Shown: positions 47,601-60,000 of the stretch, one piece after another
How the letters are laid out: every line of letters starts with the position of its first letter
Numbering within the stretch: the first letter of the stretch is position 1
NCBI GenBank assembly: GCA_000507305.1
Contig: DF239636.1
Location: 50,779 to 114,778 of the forward strand
Source: Breviolum minutum Mf 1.05b.01
Lineage: Eukaryota; Sar; Dinophyceae; Suessiales; Symbiodiniaceae
Direction: 5' to 3'
DNA: 64,000 bases
Made by a program: the position numbers and the translations under genes
The notes under the pieces: model-generated
What the model was told of the DNA's origin: nothing
Database searches by the model: none
The model's input: only the letters and a program-made list of their open reading frames with translations

Positions 47601-50600
47601 GGAAAGGCTCACATATTTCATCTCGCGGATGAAGTATCAGCTTACACAGCTTCCAAGCGTAAAAAATCGTTAACAGATGGCAACGGGGAAAAAACAACCT
47701 CAACTCGTCTTGGCTTCTATGTTTATTTAAATATGGGTGTTTCCAAAAAATAGGGGTACCCCAAAATGGATAGTTTATAATTTCAAAACCTTATTAAAAT
47801 GGATGATTTGAGGGTATCCCTATTTTTGGAAACATCCATATGATTGTAAAGATCTTTGCATCAATTTTCTTGCCAACCCAACTGGCCTGGTTGGTTGTGT
47901 TTGTTTTTTTTTTGTTGGTTTCTGGCGCCCCGGCCAGGCCTTTGCAAAAGTCTCTTGCTTTGTCACGAAAGGACGAAAAGGAATTTATTTCCCGAGGAGT
48001 TGTGGACAGTTGGATTTCGACGACTTGGAGTTTCGGAAGATTCCCGGATCAACATTTTTTTTGTTTGAAGATCCGAAGAACTTATGAATACTGGAAAAGT
48101 TTAGTTGAAATGTTTTTTTTTGAATCTCCAATATAAGAAATCCAACCAAAGAGAATTTTGGGGTAAGTTATTGGAGATGATAAGTTACTTTCTTCCAAAG
48201 TAGCTTGGCACATCCGGAGGAACCTTCCCCTGCGTGTATTTTTTTTTCAAATGAACCGGATCAACAAATGGTAAAGCCTGGTGGTTTGGGGGCGGTTGGT
48301 GGTTTGGGATTCTAAGGGTTACCTCCAAGTAACAATCCCTTTCATTTTCGGGGGATCCAATCGGAATCCAAACCACCGGGCCCCAAACCATTCGTGGACC
48401 GGACTAGTGGTCACGATCTCTAAGGGCCACAGGGGGATCAGGTGGGGAATTTCATCACTCAAGTCAAGTCGATGCTTGAGGAAGTCATGGGTAGCCATGG
48501 AGTGGTGTTGTGAAAAAATATCGCAATGAAAGTTGGAATGACTTGACCATTTTGAAATGCACTATGTTTTTTGTGTTTGTTTTCTATCTTTTTGTTTTGC
48601 ATGGTTTTAGGTGAGGGTTGGCTCATACTCTCATTGGCCCATCCTGCTTCAATCTCATTTCGTTTTTCTTCAAACTGCGAATTACTAGTGGTCCCTGAAG
48701 GCGGACTCTATCTGAATGGAACAACCACCACTAAATGGTGCTTTTTACGGGGATGACCTTAGTCTGATTGAATGAATTTAATATCTCAACTTCACCAACT
48801 TGAAAATAAATCAATCTTAGTATTTTAGGGTCAAGAATTGGCCAAACATCTCCAACCTTGGGTGAGAAATGCTGAGATACTCTTGATGGAAGACATCTTG
48901 CTAACCAGTTGATATGGTAAATATCTCATTATTTACAGGGTTTTAGCACCATCCAAACGGTGGTTGGCCTTGGGATTTCTGAAGCATCACCATCACCAGT
49001 AGTCTTTAGCCAAAATCCAATTGAGGTTAGCAGGGCACGAGGCGGGTGTGACCGCATTGACCTTACAAGAACCTTTATTGGCCTCCGGTGCTGCCGATAA
49101 CTCCACCAAGCTTTGGGACGTGGTTTCTCGGGATCGGATCGGATCTGCTGTTTCAAGCCATGGGAACCCCCGGGTTGTTGTTACATGTATTTCTCGGAAC
49201 GGGGCCCCCCCACCCAGGAGAACAGTGACCACCAGGAGTATGAACCATTTTTAGTAGGCAATCCCGAACTAAACCTTCATTTGTGACTGTTACTGGGGGG
49301 TAGACCAAATGTATTTCCTATTAAAAATGGGGATATTCCAGCCAGCTATGTTAGTCTACCAGAGGGTAGGTGCTGAACCGGGCAAGTTGTTGTTGTTGAT
49401 CTGTTTCTTTTCTGGAAGACAACAAACAATTCTGGGGTGCCTTGTAGAAATATTTCTTGGGGGGGTTGCCAAAACCCTGTTAATAATAGGTAAATCATAA
49501 CAGGGATTGTTGATTATATCTTTTTTCTGGAAGATGGGCCCCGTCACCACTTATAAATGAGGTGAGATACCCTATAGGTAAGGTTATAACCCCAGTTATG
49601 AAAAAAGAACATTTATAGGGGTTATAACCTCATTGAACTTGAACTAACATATCTATAACGTATCCCTTCAAAATGCTGGTTGGAAGACAACCCTTTCCCG
49701 TTTCAGGGGACATGTATTTTTTTTGGGTGTAACAAACAATTTCTGTAGGTTTCTAGTTGTGTTTGTATGATACGATATATTAGGGATGGCCCCAAGCCCA
49801 GCAACAGTCACCACCAGGATCATTCTGACTTTTTTTTTGGGTGAAGTTGCTGGTTATAGACACTGATGGTTCACCTGAACAGATGGTTATAGGAATAGCT
49901 GGGAATCCCCATTTTTGAGACTCAACGAAGCTGGAAGGTAGGGAAAACTGCAAGGAAAGATGTTGGGTAAACCCCCCCTTCCCGGGTCATGGTCAGTAGT
50001 TGAAGGCAATATAGAGGTACTGTTAATGGTTCTGAGGTCCGGCTACATAACCAGTTGAGCTTGGTAGTTTATCCCATTATTTACAAGGTTTTATACATCC
50101 CAGGTGGTTGTTTAGGATTTCTGAACCATCAACAGTATCACCTAGCCAAGCCCAATGGTGCTTGTGATGATGTTTGTAGTTCATCTTTGCTGGGGAAGGG
50201 GTGGTACAACCGAAGGTATATCATAGTTTGGAACATGACTCTCAAATCTTCAGAAGCATTATTTAATACACCTTTGTCTTGGCGTTGGAAAATGCACTCT
50301 TTTTCGTTGATGCTTATATAGTTAAGATCTCCGATTCTTCATCGAGTGTTTTTTTGCCGTTGAATTTGGAGGTAGCTCACCGCCCCCATGTCATCAAGCT
50401 TTCCGAGAATATGTAAGCACTAATGATACACAATTTCCACTTAATCACTGGTGAATTTCACAAAAATGGCCCCTCAGAAAAAACAATGCACGTAAGTTTC
50501 TTGACACATTACAATCCAAGATAGAAGATAAAGAAGTAAGTATTTCAAACAGATCTTTTATCTTAGTGTCCCTAGTTCGCATTTATCATCTACCTCAATG

Positions 50601-53600
50601 TAATCCTTAAAGCCAACCAATTTTCATTGAGGTTTTCTTGGGCACCTGCAAGCAGATCGCAAGCGAAAAAACATCACCCACTTGTTACTCTTGAACATCT
50701 TGGGAATCAAAGCCCAAACCTCACAAGAAGGAGTTAACAAGGCCTTGAAAGCACCTTAAGAACAATGATGATACGACTATCTATATACTGCTGATAACAA
50801 TGATGATAATGATAATATGTAATAGTTATATGTAATAGCAATAGCAATGCTAGAAATGATAACAGCAATAACATTAAGTTTTTCCATGTCCTTTACAAGG
50901 TCCAGAAACAAGGCCTCACGGTGACTTGGTCTACTTGCGTCAGTGTATCCAAGCATTTGTTTGAGGCCACAGGCCAGCTCTTGCGTCAGTTACCTCATCC
51001 CAAAACCGTCGGGACACCTGCCCAGTTGAGGGGGGTTGAAAAGGTCCTGGCTGGGGCAACCGGTTGAACGAATTTTTGGAGACTTTATGCTTCAACTTTT
51101 TGAAATAACCCATACCATCCATGTATGGTAGGTATATTTACCTACATTTACCATAAAATCAAGCAAATGTAGGTAAATATACCATACATGGATGGTATGG
51201 GTAATATTTTTCCCGGGGCATCCAACGGCTTCCAAAACAATTGAAGCAAACAGCCTTCCCGGAGCCATGAAAGTGAAGTTTAAAAAAGATATCCATGACT
51301 GAAGGACCGATTTTACGCATCAGGAACAAACATAGCCCATGCTAAATTCACGTAAGATCCATGGGACTGTTTTATTTACCTACATTTGGTGGATCTTTAT
51401 GGTTTTCATGTAGGATCCATGTAGGTTTTCATATACCGTCCGTCCCATGGATCCGTCATGGGATTGTTAAAGGTGAAGGTTTTGATCTCAGCAGTGGAAG
51501 TAGAGCAATAGCACTTGGATAATCAGTTTTTTTAATACCGAATCCCAAACCTCGAATTTTTTTTTTGGGCTGGTTTGTTCATATGGGTGTTTTCCTAAAT
51601 GGTGGTACCCCAAAATGGATGGTTTTATTAAAATGGATGATTTGGGGGTACCACCATTTAAGGAAACACCCATACGATTCATATGTCTTAACTTTTTTTC
51701 CACTCTCCCCTTGTTTTTATATGGTCAAATAAACCCCACCAGGTCCCATAAAAGGTGGAAATCATCTGCAGTTACCCAGAGTGATTTCCATCACCCGAAG
51801 TGACATCGCTGATTCTCAGGTTTTTGGGCTCTCGTTGTCAGGCCTCTGAAGTGGAGAAAGTTTGTTTGGTTGGAATGGGTGGCGGGAAAAAGTGGAACCC
51901 AGCGGAGGTAAAAATTTGGGAGAAAAACAGGGGGGGCCTTATATACCCTCCAGGAAACTAACATATCCCCCAAAAATGGCATTTTGAAGATGATTTTCCT
52001 TTTCCCAAGGTGGGATATGTTAATCCCTGGAGGGTATAGTTTTTGATGGTAGATGCCGCAGTTTTTTCTAATCACATTTTTTTTTTGTAACTTGGGAAGA
52101 TTTATATAACCGCATTTTATTCAGAAGCCAAATCAAATCAGAAAAAAAGACCTTTCTTCCGATTTGGGTGCTAGCCATCAACATTTTGATATTATTCAGT
52201 TGCATGGAAAATCTCACGATTTTGTGCTAGATATTATATATCATCAAATTGCTGTATGATTTCAAACTCATCAACACTATAGGAAAGATGTGATGGTGAA
52301 AACCTTGGGAACTAAAAGACACATAGTTTTTTTTCTTAATCTGCCGCCTGGTGCAGTCTGTGTTGAGATTCCAGGGCCACATGAAGAAAAAATTTGCGAA
52401 TGCAAAATGCCTTTTCAGCACAGGCTTCTAGAATAGTAGGCCAGCAACAAATGAAAACACCAAGTACCCATGGCTTGATGCGGACCTTCGCGTTTTGTTT
52501 TTTCTTAACCACCACAAAAGAGGATTTTTTCAGGGAAAATTTCCGACAGATCAACCCGAATCAAACCGTCCAACTGACAGGGAAACAACTGGCGAGTGCC
52601 TGTTGGGATGGCGTCGCACGCATCTATGATTTAGAGAAGGAAGAAGAGCCTGTGGAACTACGAGGACATACAGGCAGTCCCATTGTTTTTTTTGGGAGCT
52701 GTTGTATTGGATACACCCCTGAAAATGAACGGCTGGAACACAAGAATTAGAAGGTGGATAGTTCAGATGGCTTTTTCCTTTGCAAAGCAGGGGGCTGTTC
52801 ATTTTCCGGGGTGTACAAAAAAGATCAACAAAGCAGGGTTGACTCTGAGAAAGCTCGACGATTTTTCGTACTTGTCAATATTGGAATTCATTCTAAATAG
52901 CTTGGTACAAATCCTTGAAACAGCCAGTATGCTGGATTGTTTTTGAGGTTTTTTTTAATAGCTCAAATGGTTCAGGCAATTTGTTGATTGATTGGTGATT
53001 GGTTTAAGGTTAGAGATCATGCCTCTTCTAAAGAATCTTCCCTTTGACAGATCCCAAGTTGGCAAGTCAACCCATGCTTCCCAGACCATTTTTACGAAGT
53101 TTCTGACCAAGCGAATCAACCTAACTCCCGCCCCCCAAAACAACGTTCCCTGCCATAAGAAATAGCCGGGCCAACAAGATGGTTTTGAAGCCTTCGCTCG
53201 TTGGAAAATGGCGACCTCATTGTTCGCCCTTTTGCCAAAATCTGACTGAATCCACCGGGGTAAAAGTAGATTCGGCACAGCTACCATGTATTGAATTACC
53301 CTCCTTTAAAAAACTGCGATCCCCTTCCAAAATTGGTCCCTTTTCAGGGGACTTTTCCTCAACAAAAACTAACTTAGACGTCCTTGTTAGTTTCTTTTTT
53401 TGGCTATATAATATGTTCAGCCCCCCATTGTACTACGACTACAATCAACTGTCGGTGGTTTGCTCAGGTGGTTTGTATGAAGTGGCCTGGGTCGCAAGAG
53501 TTGAGTTGTATTTTTCAACAACACCCGGATGTGAAGCATTTTTTTGTTGGAAAAACCGTAGAGTTTTTTTGGGGTGAAAAGAAAATATGGTGAAGTAGTA

Positions 53601-56532
53601 TGACCTGATAGTCTGGGTAAAATTTCCATTAAAAATGAATTTCAGACTGAAGATGAAGTTAAGATTTTCAATTCAATGGCCAGAACCAAGGCATTGAGTC
53701 AATGATTCATTGCTTAAGGTTTTGGTGTTTTTTTTGGGCGAATACTTTAAATCATTTCAAAAACCATAGCTACGGTATGATGGTTTAGTTCTTGTCGGAA
53801 AAACCTCTCAAATTTGTAACGTTGGGCCAAAAGATTGGGGCCCGGCCCTCACTTGTTGATGGCAACCAGAAATCACAACAAATCCCAACCACTTGGGATG
53901 TATCCATCAACCGATCACCTACAAGGGCTTAAGGTTTGAAGGTTTGCTTCAGCTACTTTTTTTGGGGGATGTTTTTCAGGTGGACATGATGGGTTAACCC
54001 TAAAAAGAATGATGGGAATCCGCATGAACCATCTTATACGTTTTTCTTTGGGTTCTTCTAAAAATTGGGGACAAAAACAAATCCAACAAGGATGTGTTAA
54101 ACTGTTAGAGTTCAGCGATCTTCATTCAAGCCAGGATGTTTTGAAAACGGTGGGCCTATAATTAGTTCTAAATCCCCATGGGATTTGGTTGAAACAATCC
54201 GCGGATTGTTTCAACAACAACCCTAAGATTTCAACAAAACAAAACATCCACCTTTTGAGTTATGTTTTGATTTTCTCTTCACCCAAAACAACAAAAAGTC
54301 TCCCTAAGAGTGGGCCCCAATCATTTGGGACACCCTCCAGGGCAGCGTCAATTTTCAGGTGTCACACAGTCCATTGGATCCCACTCTGTTGGCCACTGCT
54401 TCTGCTGATAGGTGGGGAGGGTAGGGTGAGGTTGTGGGGGTATGGTGGTTGTGGAGAAAAAGGGGGGAAGTTTTTATGTTTTTTTAGTGCACATTTTTGT
54501 TTGCAATCTTTTTGATGAACCCTTGGTTGTTTTTTGGGGTTATTATTAGATAGGAGGATTATACTACGCTGTTTGCTATGGGATTAAGAAGCATTTTTTG
54601 GTCGGCCCTGTTTATGGGAAATCCTTACGAAGCAACCAAGATGTCATGGGAACGGAGTTTTTTTTCGTGGTTGCGTTGGTTGCGGGTGGTTGGTGTCGTG
54701 TGATTTGGGGTGCAGATTGAGTTTCAACAATATGTGGAGAGTGCAACAAAAACACCTGGGGAATGGATGAGGTTCAAAGGAAGCGATACCACAAAGCTGT
54801 TAAAGATTATGGGTAAAAAATCCTAGATTATGGGAGGGTAGGGTAAAAAATCCTAGATTTTCCACTTCCATGATTATGGGAGGAAGGGTAGGGTAAAAAA
54901 TCCTAGACCTGTTTATAGATTCTTCTTCTCAACAGGAGAGTTTCCTTGTTTCCTTTTTTAACCAGATTTCATCGCCCAAAGGCCTCTCAACGCTTCGGAA
55001 AAAATCCCAACCGCAAAATTGGGGGAAAACACGTGTCTGGTAGCCCTGGATTTACCATGCGGCATCCGCGAGGACGGTGCGTGTTTGGGATTTGAAGACT
55101 GGCCGACAACTTTGGAAATTCATGCACAAGGCGCGCGAAGCCATGGCTATGACGTCGTCATGATATGAAGGGAGGGGGAGGGGAAATTCCACTACTTTTG
55201 AGCAAGCAGTTGAGCTGCGTAGTTGTTTTTTTTGTTACTCCCATGGTAAAAACAGTAGGATTGATTATGATTGGGGAACTGAACTGTTTTTAATGGATGA
55301 TTCATCTATTACTTTTGGCATTTTTTTTTCATCTCAAAGGATTCATGATCACTTTCTTTCTATTTGTATTTGAGTTATATAGGGGAAAAAACTTAGAAAA
55401 AAAAACAAGGACAATTTGGGACGCCTTTCCGTGGACACCCAAATTGCCGTGTACTTGGGGGGCTAACATTACATGAGCAGTGTAAAGAAGGGACCCTGGT
55501 CCCGTTTTTTGAGGTCACCAACAACCTTTGAGTTCGGGTCACGTTTTCACCATCCCAAAAAGGTGGTATGCGTTTCGGGGTGTGGCCCTCCCAGGATCCA
55601 ATCCTGACCACCAGGATGTTATTCGATTTTTTACTAGGAGATTCCTGTTACCCTGACCCGAAGTCAAACAGCAAGCCTGACAAGTTGCCTGGCCCCCAAT
55701 AGGAAAGGATCATCTTCCAACCTTGGCGATTTCGTCCTCCCGAAAAACCGTTTCGGTAATTTTTTTTTTGAAAAAAAAATATGACCAAACAGATAAAAAG
55801 GCCTAGTTGGTGGTTGCAACATAACATTTTTTCTTTTCACCCCGAGAATTGGGGAAGATGAACCCATTTTGATGGGTGGCAACTCAAACATTTTTTAATA
55901 TTTTCACCCCGAAGATTGGGGAAAAGATGAGATGAACCCATTTTGACTGTTGCACATATTTTTCAAATGGGTTGGTGAATTCAACCACCACCACACCTAG
56001 AAGGTCACGGCTTGCCATCACCTGAGGTTCATGAATAAAACCCTGGTTGATTGGGTTATATAGGGGTTTATACTACCCAATTATATAGGGATTATAATAA
56101 ACCAAAATCAGGATCCCTATAAACCAACCAGGATTCAATGGAAAATTTCAAGGTTTTTTTTTCGTGGCTCACCTGCTATCCATGGAAAGTTCCCAAGGAC
56201 CATGTTACCGCCTTGGATTGGTCGCCCGTGAACTTCACCCTGGCTACTGGTGGATGGGATCGCAGGTGTGGTCCGGGTCTGGTGCGGGTTAGGGATGGGA
56301 CGGTTGGCGGGATACCTGGGGTGGGATGTATTTCGGTTGTGAGGTGGGATGGCTTTTTTAAAAAGAAGGGTGATGATATGTATGATATACAGAGATGTAT
56401 ATAGATACATAGATAAGTAGATAGGTAGATGAATAGAAAAATAGATAGGTCGGTAGATACGTAGATGAATAAAAAACAGATGAATAGAAAAAATAATAAG
56501 TAGATGAATAGGCAAATAGACAAGTAGATAAG

Positions 56533-56600
<68 letters not shown>

Positions 56601-56617
56601 CAGATAGATAGATAGAC

Positions 56618-56672
<55 letters not shown>

Positions 56673-56686
56673 TAGATAGATAGACA

Positions 56687-56725
<39 letters not shown>

Positions 56726-56727
56726 AA

Positions 56728-56773
<46 letters not shown>

Positions 56774-56785
56774 CGATAGATAGAC

Positions 56786-56824
<39 letters not shown>

Positions 56825-56896
56825 ATAGAAATACAATNAANAANANANANANANANNANANANANAANAACAACAANANANANATACNAGATAGAC

Positions 56897-56951
<55 letters not shown>

Positions 56952-56997
56952 ATAGATAGATAGACAGATGATGATGATGATGATGATGATGATGATA

Positions 56998-57043
<46 letters not shown>

Positions 57044-57055
57044 CGATAGATAGAC

Positions 57056-57095
<40 letters not shown>

Positions 57096-60000
57096 GAAAA
57101 ATAATCAGATAAATAGAGAAACAGTGATGCATGACAGATAAACCAAACAATGATACATACCTTGGTGTGCCTCCCAAACCTCACCAAGGATCCCATCTCA
57201 AGAAGTACCCTCCAAATGCAGATTTATGTACCCCGAAAATTACCCTCCCTGAAACGAACAGCAAGTTTACCCTGCCGAAACACCATTTGGGAAGCCGGAT
57301 CGTCTCCCTTTGCCACCATCTCTTCCATCATTTCCTCCCCAACAGATTCCGCCTCTGGAGCATTCATTCCAATGAAGTCATTCAATGCCGTGGTGGACAA
57401 TGTCGAGAGCTGGTCTCTTGGGATGATTTTTTTTTTTCCAGGAAACTCACATATATTCCCACCTGGGGAAGTTCGGAAAAGCCATCTTAAAAAAGGCCTT
57501 TTAAAGGGGATATGTTAGTTTCCAGGAGGGTATATTCCATGGATTTTTGAGGCAAATGACTTTGATTTGTTTATATAGTTGGTGATGTTTTACGGGTAAA
57601 CTACCATTTTGTACCACCATTTGGGAGAATCATCTTAAGCAAATTCCAAGAGCAAAAAAATGGTTGTTTTTTTTTAAAGGGAGGGGGGGGGAAGGTGAAA
57701 AAGTACCCAGATTATATGAGGTCAACATCAATAAAGAATGATGCTTTCACATTTGAGTGGGTGAATTATTAGGAAAACTCGGCCAAAAATGGCCAAAGTT
57801 TTATAGTAAACTTTTGGGTATTACGTGCGGATTTAGTATGAACAGTTGAAAGTTTCGGTTTGTACACTTAATAGTTTAGCTGAGTGAGTGGTTTTTTTTT
57901 GAAAAACTACCCAGACCATATGGGGATTTTAACAGGTCATTGGAAGGGTCCCTATCAACCAATGAGTTTTCTCGGAAGGTAGCAAGTTTTGACGACCAAG
58001 GGTGGATGATTCTTGAAGGCTTCCTAAGGGTGTCGAAGGAGCTGGGAACCCTGCAGTTTCTTAGAGAACCTTACAAAAGCATAGGTCCACCCCCTTGGAA
58101 CCCCCCAAAGAATCCCAGAAGACGATTTAAACAAGGACATGTCCAGAAATAATATTTCTTTTGGTGCAATTTGTTTCAGCGAGAAGCAAATTCCTTGACA
58201 CAGTGGAGGGTGAGTGACATTAAACACACTATAATATTATGTGATAGACTATATTGCGGACTACTATATTTACTGTAACCATACCAACTACCATACGATA
58301 TGGCAAATATGACAATATATACAATATTCTCTATGACTCTTCACGCACCCCTCCCTAAGCACACCTACAAAAAACCAGTAAGTATATCAAAAATGCATCA
58401 ATTTTTGGGGGGATTTTCTATAGATCATTTCAACCCTTCATTTCCCAAAACCAAAAAGAAAGCCACCAATTTTTCGAACAAAAACACGGCGTCCGAGGCA
58501 CCGGAGCACGTGGCACGTCATCCACAACTCCTATGGTCTGTTGCCTTTGCGCCTGAAGGGCATCAAGTGGCTGCATGCCATGGAGCTGTTGGACAATCAC
58601 CTGCAGCACCTTTTTTGTGGCCAACTTTTTTTCGAAAATTTTTGTTTGGGGTTGGTTGGTTGGTTGTTTTCATATAAGGGGGATGAAATACTAACCAGTT
58701 GCTGTGGTTGGCAAATGGTCGATGTTTTTTTTCGTTGTTTTTTTCATATAGAAAGGGGGTGATTTTTTTTTGCAACAGTTGTATAGGTTCTACCCTGGGG
58801 TTGCTTTCATATAGTTTTTTTTTTTCATATAGTTGGTTGGTTGTTTGAGGCAAAGGCTGCATCCTATTGGGGGGAGCGAGCCTTCCGGAGTTGGGGGGGT
58901 GATTCCTTTTTCCCTACAAACATGGGGAGCGATTTAGAGCACCAGAATCTTCCAAATCACAGGGTAGTTTTTCATATACCCCCCCGAAAACTAAAATATC
59001 CCCTGAAAAATGATGGTTGGAAGATGTATTTCCTATTGAAATAGTCCCTTTTTTGGGGACATGTTAATTTTCAGGGCTGTAGGGTATGATATATACCTTC
59101 CTGGGAGCGAGTCCATATCCCCACCTTGGGAAAAAACAAGGAAGATCATCGACTCAAACGTTTTCGGCTGGGTAGAAATTTATGTTAGTTCCCGGGATGA
59201 AAATACTAGCCAGTTATATCCCATTCATATCCATGTATGGTATATTCACCTACATTTACCATAAAAATCAAGCATTCATGTAGGTGTATATAGCAGTCCC
59301 ATGGATCCTACGGGTATAGGATTATAAGGATCCCTATCAAACTACAGCTTCGGATTCCTCAAGTTAACAAAGAATCCCTTGCTTGGTGGAGGGGGATTCA
59401 CCTTCATATGTTCTTATTGCGAGGTGGCTTTTGGTGGCTTTTGTTGATGACACAAGTGACCAACAGGACCTTCCCATTTTAACGGCATTTGATGGGTTTA
59501 TCACAAAAAGCGCGCAGCAGCTGAACAAAAACGATGATGCAGTATGTATTTATAATATATATGCACAAAAATTGTAAAATCCCCTGTAGATTTTTGGGAA
59601 TTCTGAGTTGGAGACGGTTCTGTCGGTTTTCTTCGACTCGCAACATTTTGAGTATTTTTTTGGGAAGCATGACATGGGCATTGTATTGCAAAACCAAGAA
59701 ATCATCAGAACTCATTTTATTCAGCCTTCAAACCACTGGGACAATCCCAAACAATCCCAAAGAACCCACCATCAAGAAACCTCTGAAGGGGATTTTTTTT
59801 TCCATATCCCTTTTTCGTCTATCCGTCTCCACCCCCCCAAGAAACACCCAAAAAACCTCAAAAAACCACCACTCATATCCTTCCCCCCCCCCCCAGAAAA
59901 AAATAACAGATACTCCAAACAAAAACAACATCAACACCAACAACCTTCCCACCAGGTGATTCAAGCCATGACCTTTCCCCTAGAGGTCACCAACAACCTT

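Noticed and set aside
56135..57196. Very long minus-strand frames (353 and 333 codons) of Ser-Ile-Tyr-Leu repeats
   Set aside because: They are translations of the GATA/GACA microsatellite, run across uncalled bases, and oppose phase-checked WD40 exons.
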